DNA of 64,000 nucleotides from Laspinema olomoucense D3b (lineage in GTDB: Bacteria; Cyanobacteriota; Cyanobacteriia; Cyanobacteriales; Laspinemataceae), in NCBI RefSeq assembly GCF_025370785.1, contig NZ_JAMXFA010000013.1, forward strand, positions 93,878 to 157,877. The letters are read 5' to 3'. Below the pieces are notes generated by a model, which was given only the letters and a program-made list of their open reading frames with translations, ran no database searches and was not told where the DNA came from. The position numbers were made by a program, and so were the translations under genes. Positions within the stretch are counted from its first letter, which is position 1, and each line of letters opens with the position of its first letter. Positions 17,004 through 25,103 of the stretch are shown one piece after another.

Positions 17004-17009
17004 TATAAT
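17004..17009 (+). promoter_or_regulatory. fbaA: Candidate -10 box upstream of fbaA
   Basis: TATAAT occurs 96 bp before the fbaA start in an AT-rich stretch. No good -35 match is seen at the usual distance, so this is a weak call. Confidence 0.3.
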
Positions 17010-17104
17010 TCCTAAAAATCTGAAATTTGTCTTAAACTTGTTGTAACAATTTCAGCTTGTCCATACCCCATCGCTGAAAAAAAAAGTAATTAGGAGGACC
17101 ATCT

Positions 17105-18184
17105 ATGGCGCTTGTACCTATGCGGTTAATGCTGGATCATGCAGCAGAGAACGAGTACGGCATTCCGGCCTACAACGTCAACAACATGGAGCAGATCCAA
17201 GCAATCATGCAGGCTGCTAACGAAACCAACAGCCCCGTGATTCTGCAAGCTTCTCGTGGTGCACGCAAATATGCTGGGGAAAACTTCCTCCGCCACTTGA
17301 TCCTAGCCGCAGTGGAAACCTACCCCCACATCCCCATTGCCATGCACCAAGATCATGGCAACGCACCTTCCACCTGCTACTCTGCCATGAAACAAGGGTT
17401 CACCAGCGTCATGATGGATGGCTCCTTGGAAGCAGATGCCAAAACCCCAGCCAGCTATGAGTACAACGTGGAAGTCACCCGCGAAGTCGTGAAAGTGGCT
17501 CACTCCATCGGCGTCAGCGTCGAAGGCGAACTCGGTTGCTTGGGTTCTTTGGAAACCGGCATGGGTGAAGCAGAAGATGGGCACGGGTTTGAAGGCAAAC
17601 TCTCTCATGATCAACTGCTGACAGATCCTGATCAAGCCGTTGACTTCGTTGAGCAAACCCAAGTGGATGCTTTGGCAGTGGCGATCGGGACCAGCCACGG
17701 TGCCTACAAATTCACCCGGAAACCCACTGGGGAAATCTTAGCAATCAGCCGGATCGAAGAAATTCACCGCCGCTTGCCGAACACCCACCTGGTCATGCAC
17801 GGTTCTTCCTCCGTACCCCAAGACTTGATCGAACTGATCAACAAATACGGCGGAACCATCCCCGAAACCTACGGCGTGCCCATCGAAGAAATCCAAAAAG
17901 GAATCAAGTGCGGTGTTCGTAAAGTGAACATCGACACCGATAACCGTTTGGCAATCACTGCGGCAGTCCGTGAAGCCCTGGCCCAAAATACCAAGGAATT
18001 TGACCCCCGTCACTTCCTGAAACCCTCCATCCAATATATGCAAAAAGTCTGTGCCGAACGCTATGAAGCCTTTGGTACAGCCGGTAACGCCTCCAAGATC
18101 AAGCAAGTCAACCTCGATGACTTCGCCGCCAAGTACGCCAAAGGCGAACTCAGCGCCACCATCAAAAAGGCCGTCACCGCCTAA
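17105..18184 (+). CDS. fbaA: Fructose-bisphosphate aldolase, class II (Calvin-cycle subtype)
   Basis: A 359-residue zinc-dependent aldolase that joins dihydroxyacetone phosphate with glyceraldehyde 3-phosphate or erythrose 4-phosphate, serving the Calvin cycle and gluconeogenesis in the cytosol. AYNVNNMEQ lies near the start, the zinc and catalytic motif is [20 protein letters not shown] and [10 protein letters not shown] follow, and the phosphate-binding VMHGSSSVP and [12 protein letters not shown] complete the active site. The length matches the CbbA/Fda cyanobacterial type. AGGAGGACC lies at a suitable distance before the ATG. A strong terminator follows the gene. Codon use looks like that of a highly expressed gene (many AAC, TTC, GTC). 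Confidence 0.96.
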   Translation: MALVPMRLMLDHAAENEYGIPAYNVNNMEQIQAIMQAANETNSPVILQASRGARKYAGENFLRHLILAAVETYPHIPIAMHQDHGNAPSTCYSAMKQGFTSVMMDGSLEADAKTPASYEYNVEVTREVVKVAHSIGVSVEGELGCLGSLETGMGEAEDGHGFEGKLSHDQLLTDPDQAVDFVEQTQVDALAVAIGTSHGAYKFTRKPTGEILAISRIEEIHRRLPNTHLVMHGSSSVPQDLIELINKYGGTIPETYGVPIEEIQKGIKCGVRKVNIDTDNRLAITAAVREALAQNTKEFDPRHFLKPSIQYMQKVCAERYEAFGTAGNASKIKQVNLDDFAAKYAKGELSATIKKAVTA

Positions 18185-18250
18185 ATTGTAAAAATTGGCC
18201 CAGGTAAGAGCAAGCCATTGTAACTCTTATCTGCCATTTTTATCAATAAA

Positions 18251-18283
18251 AAAAGGGTAGTGCATTGCACTACCCTTTTTTTT
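18251..18283 (+). terminator. Rho-independent terminator of fbaA
   Basis: AAAAGGGTAGTGCA is followed by its exact reverse complement and a run of T. The stem is 14 bp with a minimal centre. It begins 67 bp after the fbaA stop. The A-rich left arm also makes it usable for transcripts from the opposite side. Confidence 0.9.
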
Positions 18284-18292
18284 GCATTCCAA

Positions 18293-18389
18293 GTTCGTAG
18301 TAACGACTTCAGTCGTTATCCCTCTTTTGTTCGTAGTAACGACTTCAGTCGTTCTCTTGTCTTTGTTCGTAGTAACGACTTCAATCGTT
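18293..18389. repeat. Three 25-bp repeats at an exact 36-bp period
   Basis: Units at 18293-18317, 18329-18353 and 18365-18389 begin GTTCGTAGTAACGACTTC and end in AGTCGTT or AATCGTT. The first two are identical and the third has one difference. Each contains an imperfect palindrome around AACGACT/AGTCGTT. The spacers are 11 bp. It is not a CRISPR array because the spacers are far too short and no cas genes are near. Confidence 0.85.
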
Positions 18390-18407
18390 CCGGAATCGTT
18401 CATCAAA

Positions 18408-19250
18408 TTACCCTCTAAAAAAGGTGGTTTCTTCCATCAACTGACCAACAAAGGTTTCTAACTCTTCTATAGAGTAGTTATAAAGCCGGTTCTCATAGAG
18501 GTAATTATTAAATTGTCCAGAAACCTGAAAAAAAGATAAACCGGGCTTTAATCGTTGTAGCTCTTTTTTTTGTTTTTTATATTCAGACTTCGACAAATTT
18601 TCTTGACGCCTGCGAAGATTTAATTTTAAAAATTGATACTCATATTTTGCCTCGGCTTGTATCAAAAAATTTGAATCATCACATAGGGATTCACAAAACT
18701 TGTATCTCATTAAAAATATTTCATCAGTTTCATCGGGAGAGTTATGAATAAATTCAGGCAAGATTTTCAAAACCGCCCATCGGGTGAGGTACTGCGGACT
18801 GGCTATCATACTCTGAATGACATCCCCAGGATGATCTACCCCTAGCAAAAATAACTCTCCCACCAGTCTCGGTAACAAAATCGGGTCTTGATCCCGGAAT
18901 TGATGGAAAGCCCGGAGTAAAATCGGGATGCTATCGTAACTGCATATCTTTCCGAGGGTATAAATGACTTGTTGGCGGATGAAATGATTATCTGAGAGGA
19001 CAAGACGTTCTAACTCGGGAACGATCGCCCCCTTGGAGTGACTTTCCCAAGCCTCTTGGCAAATCTGATTTTGAGAACCCAATAGGACAGCATCTGTAAT
19101 AAACAGGCAAGTTGCAGCAATGGTTTCTAACTCTTCACTGTGAAGAAGCTGAATTAAAGTCTCGTCTGCCCCCAGTGAGCTTACAATTTCAGCGATATAA
19201 TCTGAGTCGTTTAAATAGCTCAGATAGTTAAGAATGTTAGTTTTTACCAT
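18408..19250 (-). CDS. HEAT-repeat-like protein of unknown function
   Basis: A 280-residue alpha-helical protein. Helical pairs with the HEAT/Armadillo look include HFIRQQVIYTLGKICSYDSI and LTRWAVLKILPEFI. The C-terminal third is charged and probably coiled coil (LRRRQENLSKSEYKKQKKEL). Such proteins are scaffolds or bilin-lyase relatives in cyanobacteria; the CpcE/NblB motifs are not evident. It converges on fbaA. No operon partner is seen. Confidence 0.7.
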   Translation of the reverse strand: MVKTNILNYLSYLNDSDYIAEIVSSLGADETLIQLLHSEELETIAATCLFITDAVLLGSQNQICQEAWESHSKGAIVPELERLVLSDNHFIRQQVIYTLGKICSYDSIPILLRAFHQFRDQDPILLPRLVGELFLLGVDHPGDVIQSMIASPQYLTRWAVLKILPEFIHNSPDETDEIFLMRYKFCESLCDDSNFLIQAEAKYEYQFLKLNLRRRQENLSKSEYKKQKKELQRLKPGLSFFQVSGQFNNYLYENRLYNYSIEELETFVGQLMEETTFFRG

Positions 19251-19370
19251 TTTTCAAACGACAGAAGGAGGAAGAAGAGGGGATGGAGGGATTGTAGCGT
19301 TCTTTTCCATCCTAATCCTGCCCTCTCGACTGGGGTCAAGGGCGTGGTAGAGCGGTTTCCCCAGTTAGGA

Positions 19371-19421
19371 AGTACGAGCATCTTGCTCGCTATTAAAGAA
19401 AGTGAGCAAGATGCTCGCACT
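19371..19421. repeat. Inverted repeat (GAGCATCTTGCTC family)
   Basis: A 21-bp left arm (19371-19391) and right arm (19401-19421) pair with two mismatches around a 9-bp loop. The core GAGCATCTTGCTC is itself quasi-palindromic. It lies between the HEAT-like gene and the duplicated peroxiredoxin fragment. Confidence 0.7.
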
Positions 19422-19469
19422 CCTCTCCTCTCAATATCTGTCTCTTATGAGTCCGAGAGCCGCTATAGA

Positions 19470-19689
19470 CCGATCGCAAGCTAAACTAATCTAAAATAAT
19501 CCCCTCTCTCCAGTCATCATCATGTCCCGTCGCCATTTTTTCCGACTCTTTCTTGCTGCGACTCTCGCATTCCTCGCCTGGTTCAACTGGGTCCCTGCCG
19601 CTTATTCTATGGGGGGTAAACTACCGGCGATCGCGAGGAAAACTCCTGTAAAACAAGGCCCTATCTCTATTCATTTCGTTAGCGAATGA
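19470..19689 (+). pseudogene. Truncated duplicate of the peroxiredoxin gene 5' end
   Basis: Bases 19470-19633 match 21314-21477 with 11 mismatches in 164 by my count. The match covers the upstream region, the ATG (19522 here, 21366 in the intact gene) and the signal peptide MSRRHFFRLFLAATLAFLAW. After GGKLPAIA the similarity stops within a HIP1-like GCGATCG, and an unrelated tail ends at 19689, giving a 55-residue frame with no catalytic cysteine. A short secreted peptide could still be made, but a duplication remnant is the simplest reading. Confidence 0.85.
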
Positions 19690-20216
19690 TGTCCACCTAC
19701 TGACTTGTTTTTTGGGGCACTGCCTGTTTAAAATACACCCAAGGGTCAAAATCATTCAGTCCTTCTATGGCCAAGGGCTGCTTTCTAGGTGCGATCGGCC
19801 CATCTGCTTACAAATGGAGCCAAAATTATCCAAAAGGTCTGATGCCATAATTTGTTGAGTTTTATTGCATTCTTGAGGGGTTTAACTGTGTATTGCAGGG
19901 TGTTTTATGATAAAATTTAAAATCTTCGCTCGGTTTAAATTTTATCAGTTACAATCGGATTATAAAATTAATTCTAAAAATCAAGATTCACCCCAATTTT
20001 TAGAGGATCTCCCCTAAAATTATATTAGTGGGGTCCGCTTTTCCGAGATTCAATTAGTGTCGAATAAATTCTCTTGATTTGGCAAAATATTTCTGGGTTT
20101 CAATTTAGGGTAAACCCTTTAAAGATAGCCTAATGGGAAGAAAAATTAGGAAATAGGTTGGGTTAATAAACCCCAAAAGTTGAACTTTTATGTGTTGGTA
20201 AATAGGAGGAATCCAA
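19690..20216. other. AT-rich interval with a 14-bp hairpin
   Basis: No gene is seen. A perfect inverted repeat TGATAAAATTTAAA (19908-19921) pairs with 19934-19947 across a 12-base loop and could be a terminator-like structure or part of the rearrangement that created the duplicated segment. AGGAGG just before 20217 is the ribosome site of the next gene. Confidence 0.45.
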
Positions 20217-21152
20217 ATGAATCCATATCCTTTGAGCAGTGGCCGGAAACCTTTCAGTTTTAAACATAGTATTCGCCCTCTGGTTCGTCCTCTATTAGTC
20301 TTTCTATTTTTGATGACCTGCTATCATACATTCATGGTGAATGGAGTGGTGCCATCTAGCGAAGGACTCAATATTCAACAATCTAATATTATTAAGGTAG
20401 AAAACTATGTTTACAATAATTTACCTTATGAAATAATTTTAACAGGCAGTTCAAGGACTGCAAAAATTGAAGCCGATTATTTTGGGCAGGCTCAGGTTGC
20501 TAATATTGGAATCCGAGGGGGGGCGTCTCAAACGGGTTTGGAGTTAGTCAATCGCAATCATAATAAGCCCCCAATTATGCTTGTAGAGGTGAACGGAACG
20601 ATTGCCCAGGGAGTTAACCAGGAATTAGTAGAGGCAGCGTATCATCCGCTTTTTTACGGGATTCGCCGCTATCTTCCTATGTTTAAACAAGAATACCAGC
20701 CCGTTGCAGTTGCCATAGAAATCCTCAAAAATTGGCAGGGAATCAGTGCAGAAAAACTAGAACAGCAAAGAGTGAATGAATTATTGAAAAATCCGCAAAT
20801 GAGAGAAAATACCTTAAGGCCAGCCATTGAAGAGCGGCGAGAGAAATTTACGGTCAAGCAAATCAATAAATTAACCGAAGAATCCCAAATTTTGAAAAAT
20901 AAAATTGCTGAAATTGAAAACCAAGGGGTGCGAGTTATCCTCTTCGATGTACCCGGTGATCAGCTCATAGATCAAACCCCCCAAAGGCTCGAAGAAAAAA
21001 AGCTGATGAAGCAGCTATTTCCTGCTGAAAATTACGAATGGTTACCCGAACATCCTCCTAAAGAGTGGATTACTACAGATGGAATTCATTTGGCTCGGTC
21101 TGAAGCTAGAGAATATGCAAGTTTTATTATGAATTACCTAGGTGATTTTTAA
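20217..21152 (+). CDS. SGNH-like acyltransferase partner protein, orphan paralogue
   Basis: A 311-residue protein with one N-terminal membrane helix (about 23-43) and an external domain. GSS at 77-79 fits SGNH block I, and TTDGIHL with Asp288 and His291 fits block V, giving a Ser-Asp-His set as in AlgJ/AlgX/DltD-type proteins. It is a clear paralogue of the protein at 51751-52710: they share GGVVPSSEG-like, GGxSQTGL, EYQPV, GVRxILFxVPG, EWLPE and DGIHL. The second copy is paired with an MBOAT acyltransferase, whereas this copy has no MBOAT neighbour. AGGAGG precedes the ATG. It lies between the two copies of the peroxiredoxin 5' end. Confidence 0.72.
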   Translation: MNPYPLSSGRKPFSFKHSIRPLVRPLLVFLFLMTCYHTFMVNGVVPSSEGLNIQQSNIIKVENYVYNNLPYEIILTGSSRTAKIEADYFGQAQVANIGIRGGASQTGLELVNRNHNKPPIMLVEVNGTIAQGVNQELVEAAYHPLFYGIRRYLPMFKQEYQPVAVAIEILKNWQGISAEKLEQQRVNELLKNPQMRENTLRPAIEERREKFTVKQINKLTEESQILKNKIAEIENQGVRVILFDVPGDQLIDQTPQRLEEKKLMKQLFPAENYEWLPEHPPKEWITTDGIHLARSEAREYASFIMNYLGDF

Positions 21153-21182
21153 AGCCTTAACATTCTATCCCTCTTGAAGTCA

Positions 21183-21282
21183 AACCCGGTTTAAAGCCTG
21201 ATCCCTCGTTGCCTCAAACGACGCCCCATAGTTAATTTGCCCTCAAGTGATAGAAGAGGGATATATGCGAAGAAACCGGGTT
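21183..21282. repeat. AACCCGGTTT / AAACCGGGTT inverted pair
   Basis: The 10-bp arms at 21183-21192 and 21273-21282 are reverse complements. The same AAACCCGGTTTCT motif recurs as an inverted pair at 60181-60243 and in weaker form near 27515-27530. It is a dispersed hairpin-forming repeat after gene ends. Confidence 0.55.
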
Positions 21283-21365
21283 ATCTTCCCCTGACTGTAC
21301 CGGCCTCCTAGAGCCGATCGCAAGCTAAACTACTCTAAAATAATCCTCTTTCTCGATTCATCATC

Positions 21366-21917
21366 ATGTCCCGTCGCCATTTTTACCGACTCTTTCTCGC
21401 TGCTACTCTCGCCTTCCTCGCCTGGTTCAACTGGGTCCCTGCCGCTTATTCTATGGGGGGTAAACTGCCTGCGATCGGCGAACCGGCACCCGAATTTACC
21501 CTTCCCACGAATACCGGCAATGGCAACATTTCCCTGTCTGACTATCGGGGACAGTGGGTGGTGTTGTATTTCTATCCAAAAGACTTTACCTCTGGTTGCA
21601 CCTTAGAAGCGCGGCGCTTTCAGCAGGATTTGCCTAAATATCAAGACAGAAATGCTCAAATCCTCGGGGTGAGTGCAGACTCGGTGGACTCTCATGCGGA
21701 ATTCTGCGATTCCGAAGGGTTGCGATTTCCCCTGTTAGCCGATACTGATGGTGCTGTGAGCAAAGCTTACGGGTCCTGGATGCCTCCTTTGTCCATGCGT
21801 CATAGTTTTATGATTGACCCGGAAGGCATTTTGCGCGAAACCTTTCTCGGGGTCCGTCCTGCAACTCACAGCGTGGAGGTGTTAACGCGGTTAGATGAGT
21901 TCCAGAAGCGGGCTTGA
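21366..21917 (+). CDS. Peroxiredoxin, BCP/PrxQ type, exported
   Basis: A 183-residue thiol peroxidase that reduces hydrogen peroxide and organic hydroperoxides. The N-terminal hydrophobic segment LFLAATLAFLAWFNWVPAAY indicates export to the periplasm or thylakoid lumen. The thioredoxin-fold domain has FYPKDFTSGCTLEA with peroxidatic Cys78 and RHSFMIDPEG. In PrxQ the resolving cysteine is normally five residues later, but here that position is Arg83. The only other cysteine is Cys114, so resolution must differ (1-Cys, Cys114 or intermolecular). The 5' end is duplicated at 19470-19633. Confidence 0.9.
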   Translation: MSRRHFYRLFLAATLAFLAWFNWVPAAYSMGGKLPAIGEPAPEFTLPTNTGNGNISLSDYRGQWVVLYFYPKDFTSGCTLEARRFQQDLPKYQDRNAQILGVSADSVDSHAEFCDSEGLRFPLLADTDGAVSKAYGSWMPPLSMRHSFMIDPEGILRETFLGVRPATHSVEVLTRLDEFQKRA

Positions 21918-22028
21918 TGAGGTTGTTTCATATCATAAATTAGGCAATTTGTCAAGCCTTAGACTAAGTTTTGCCTGAGTTTTCTGGCGGTGCGTTAGTC
22001 TAGGGATAGGTTTATCGATAAAGATGAT

Positions 22029-22517
22029 ATGGATTGGCAACCGGAACGGATTCCTGAACCGACTCCTGAAATTCTGGAGTTTGCAGACCCTGAAGTGTTA
22101 CCGCCTTTAGAATTAGTGCTTGTAAAGGGGATATCCCTAGATTTAGAAGTTCCGCAGGATGCGAATTTGCCGATCGCCCTTGCGGATGTCTCTGTACCCA
22201 GTTTCCAGGCGGATGCTACCGAAGTCCAAATGCCGCTGATGGAGCAAATTAAGCAGGAACTGCAGAATGTAGGGGATGAGGACCTGAAACCGGCGCGAAT
22301 TCAGATGGGGTTATTGTTTATCGGGGTTTCAGCCTTGCTACTGATGTCGCTGTTGCTTTATATCACGGCAATGCATCCCGGACTGACGGTGAAACAGCAG
22401 ATGCTCAGATATTGGTCTGAATATGTGGGGTTTGTGGGATTGGGGGTGGCAGGATTGATGATGTTGGGACGGGAAGCAATGCGATCGCCTGAGATATCAG
22501 AAGAGGGCGATCGCTAA
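22029..22517 (+). CDS. Conserved hypothetical protein with two membrane helices
   Basis: A 162-residue protein. The first 90 residues are acidic and proline-rich (EPTPEILEFADPEVLPPLEL) and probably cytoplasmic and disordered. Two hydrophobic helices follow (about 92-112 and 130-146), then a short charged tail. No domain is recognised. It is 111 bp downstream of the peroxiredoxin gene and converges on plmA. Confidence 0.65.
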   Translation: MDWQPERIPEPTPEILEFADPEVLPPLELVLVKGISLDLEVPQDANLPIALADVSVPSFQADATEVQMPLMEQIKQELQNVGDEDLKPARIQMGLLFIGVSALLLMSLLLYITAMHPGLTVKQQMLRYWSEYVGFVGLGVAGLMMLGREAMRSPEISEEGDR

Positions 22518-22525
22518 ATCTACCG

Positions 22526-23509
22526 TTACTCAAACCCCAATTCCCGTTTGAGCATATTCAGGGAGTCCACACCAATATAATTCTCCGTCTTAAACACCCG
22601 AGGGGCGCGAATCATTTCCTCTCGCGCCGCATGGATGGCCCCTCGGACTTTATTGTAACTGGGTTGATCACAGATAATCGTATGAGCAGTCCGGACTACT
22701 GCATTCACCTTGTAGGCATCATCGGGTTGACTGGTCATTACCAGGACATCTTCGCCGCGTAAACTGTGGATAATTACTTCCGCAACCCGCATAATTCCTA
22801 AACTCAAACAAACAATCCCAAAATAACTATTTTTGGGTAAAGTTTTGACTAATTCCATCTCTTCCATATAGTCATAAGTATCGATAGGAATCACCCGAAC
22901 CGCTTTCGGGCCCGCGACTTCTTCTGCTTTATTGAAAAAATAGCGACTGGTGACTACAGTTCCAGTTGGAGTCTGTTCCAGTGCCTTTGAGAGGTCTTCC
23001 AAGGGAACCAACTGCACGGGAATTTTGAGTTCTTGTTCGATTTCAAATGCCATTAATTGCCCTGCACCGATATCATGAGTCGGTGCAGTAACTAATACTC
23101 GCGCACTGCATCGTAAGCGCCAGTCAATTTCTGTTAAAAATAGCTCCCGCGCCTGATTGAGAGAACATCCCTGTTGCAGCAATTCATCTAAACTGCGTTT
23201 TACCGTTTTATAGGCATCGGGGTATTTTTGAAACAGGGGAGAAGTCATCCGGACCACTCGTTCTTGGTTTTCGTCGCGAACGTAAATGCCCGAACCTGCT
23301 TGAGAGTCTACCAGTCCGAGTTCTTCGAGTTGACGGTAAACTTTAGAGATGGTATTGCGGTGCAGACCCGTTTGAATCGCTAACGCGCGGGTACTCGGCA
23401 GCTTTTCCCCGGGGGGAATTTGTCGAGAGGCGATCGCGAAGCGGATTTGATTAAACAACTGAGTGGATGCAGGGATTTCGCTTTCGGTCTTGATATGAAA
23501 CTGAAGCAT
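22526..23509 (-). CDS. plmA: GntR-family transcriptional regulator PlmA
   Basis: A 327-residue regulator. The N-terminal winged helix (about 1-75; FNQIRFAIASRQIPPGEKLP, LHRNTISKVYRQLEELGLV, AGSGIYVR) is of the YtrA-like GntR type. The C-terminal part of about 230 residues is specific to cyanobacterial PlmA. PlmA is known from Anabaena for plasmid maintenance and, in Synechococcus, for binding PII-PipX complexes. The length (about 330) and the universally conserved cyanobacterial context support the name. It starts 1 bp after the stop of a small upstream frame, so the two may be co-transcribed. Confidence 0.85.
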   Translation of the reverse strand: MLQFHIKTESEIPASTQLFNQIRFAIASRQIPPGEKLPSTRALAIQTGLHRNTISKVYRQLEELGLVDSQAGSGIYVRDENQERVVRMTSPLFQKYPDAYKTVKRSLDELLQQGCSLNQARELFLTEIDWRLRCSARVLVTAPTHDIGAGQLMAFEIEQELKIPVQLVPLEDLSKALEQTPTGTVVTSRYFFNKAEEVAGPKAVRVIPIDTYDYMEEMELVKTLPKNSYFGIVCLSLGIMRVAEVIIHSLRGEDVLVMTSQPDDAYKVNAVVRTAHTIICDQPSYNKVRGAIHAAREEMIRAPRVFKTENYIGVDSLNMLKRELGFE

Positions 23510-23510
23510 T

Positions 23511-23765
23511 CTAGGGACTCCAAGGCACTCGGATTAAACGGGTAGAGATATTCTGCTGCTGACAGTGGTTTGAGAGACGTCGTACCGTTTCAAGGACGGC
23601 TGTGCGTTCTCTCTCTTCTTTTGTATCTAGTAAGAAGCCTGTTTGTCGAGTGGGGGATCGCCAAGCATACCAGTCACCCCTTATGGGGATACTTGTTATG
23701 ATGGGGCGGATCAAATCCCACTGGTGAAAAAGGATTGGACTTAAGCCTCGGGTCGTTCGTTCCAC
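23511..23765 (-). CDS. Small hypothetical protein upstream of plmA
   Basis: An 84-residue frame that ends one base before the plmA start region; the ribosome site for plmA (GGAGT) lies within its last codons. The sequence (HQWDLIRPIITSIPIRGDWYAW, then KEERERTAVLETVRRLSNHC) has protein-like composition with a basic, soluble character. No family is recognised. The tight join to plmA is the main evidence that it is real. Confidence 0.5.
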   Translation of the reverse strand: MERTTRGLSPILFHQWDLIRPIITSIPIRGDWYAWRSPTRQTGFLLDTKEERERTAVLETVRRLSNHCQQQNISTRLIRVPWSP

Positions 23766-24159
23766 GCTTAAGTTGCCTCTGGGGTGAGTAGATTAAGGGG
23801 ACAGCACGCTGAAATTTTAGGGTTCAAATGCCGCAGATAAATCGTTCTTCTAAGCCACTGAGTTCTATTTAATTCTAGCATTTTAGGTGGGAAATCTCAT
23901 TGAAGGTTTTTTAAAGGGAAGTACCTGTTATGCTTGACCCATTTGGGAGAAAACAGCGATAGAATCATGAGTTGTGACAAAGGGTCATGGAGTGTGGGGC
24001 AAAGAGATCCCTTGCACCCCGGCTCAAAGGAGGCACCCTAACACCTCTATAAAGTAGGAAGAGTAAAAGGGGGACTCAGGCATGGAAGTCAAGGCGTTTA
24101 AGTGCAAGATAGGAGTTAATGGAAAAACCAGGTTGTAACGCAAACCAATCAGAAAGAAT
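23766..24159. other. Divergent intergenic region between plmA and dienelactone hydrolase genes
   Basis: About 390 bp without a gene, holding the promoters for both directions. A TTGACC at 23934-23939 is a possible -35 box for the rightward gene, but the spacing to TAGAAT is about 20. No NtcA-type GTA-N8-TAC site was found by eye. Confidence 0.4.
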
Positions 24160-24909
24160 ATGGCAGATTTAGAGATAAAAAGCGCTCCTGTCAAAGTGCC
24201 TAATACAGATTTACTGATTTCTGCGTATCTGGCACAACCCTTGGGAGTCGGTCCATTTCCTGGAATTATCGTGTTTCAGGAAATTTTTGGGGTCAACGAA
24301 CATATCAGATCCGTGACCGAGAAAATCGCCAAAATGGGATATGTGGCGATCGCTCCGGCATTATACCAACGCACGGCACCTGACTTTGAGGTGGGCTACT
24401 CAGAAGAAGAAATGACCCTTGGACGGCACTATAAAGAGCAAACCACGGTTTCAGAACTCAGAAGCGATACCCAAGCGACTCTGGATTACCTGAAAACCCT
24501 CCCTTCAGTCAAAACAACGGCAATGGGCTGTATTGGGTTCTGCTTTGGGGGCCATGTGGCCTATCTTGCCGCGACCCTTCCAGAAATTAAGGCGACTGCC
24601 TCCTGTTATGGGGCGGGGATTGTCAACTGGACCCCCGGAGGCGGGGAACCCAGCTTGAGTGTTACCCCAGAAATTACGGGGACGATCGCGCTGTTGTTTG
24701 GCACAGAGGACCCGTTAATCCCTAACGAACAAGTCAACCAAATCGAAGCGGAACTCCAAAAACAAGGCATTCGTCACCGGGTGATTCGATACCCAGGGGC
24801 AACCCACGGGTTTTTATGCGATCGGCGATCGAGCTACAATCCCGAAGCAGCCGTTGATGCTTGGACTCAGATCCAGCAACTGTTCGATGAGACCCTCCAA
24901 TCCCTGTGA
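24160..24909 (+). CDS. Dienelactone hydrolase family protein
   Basis: A 249-residue cytosolic alpha/beta hydrolase. The catalytic triad is visible: Cys128 in GCIGFCFGGH, Asp184 in FGTEDPLIP and His216 in PGATHGF. Glu41 in FQEIFGVN corresponds to the residue that tunes the cysteine in dienelactone hydrolases. The enzyme class opens dienelactones to maleylacetate, but most cyanobacterial members have unknown substrates. No aromatic degradation genes are nearby. It is transcribed divergently from plmA. Confidence 0.9.
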   Translation: MADLEIKSAPVKVPNTDLLISAYLAQPLGVGPFPGIIVFQEIFGVNEHIRSVTEKIAKMGYVAIAPALYQRTAPDFEVGYSEEEMTLGRHYKEQTTVSELRSDTQATLDYLKTLPSVKTTAMGCIGFCFGGHVAYLAATLPEIKATASCYGAGIVNWTPGGGEPSLSVTPEITGTIALLFGTEDPLIPNEQVNQIEAELQKQGIRHRVIRYPGATHGFLCDRRSSYNPEAAVDAWTQIQQLFDETLQSL

Positions 24910-25103
24910 AGGGCTGGGAAATTATCCCGGGTTATCATAAGCTGGCCTATGAAACCAGGGAGGGCCGACTGGGCGATCGGCTGGGTTCACCCTTGGCGAT
25001 CGCAAAGCGTGAAAATTTTGGCACGATTGGCATGATCAGTATCCACTGGGGCAGGTCGTACATCCGCCAACTTTAATGAAACTGTAATCAAGAGGAAAAA
25101 ATC

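Noticed and set aside
18293..18389. Possible CRISPR array (25-bp repeats, 36-bp period)
   Set aside because: Spacers are only 11 bp and nearly half conserved in style, there are only three units, and no cas gene is in the window.
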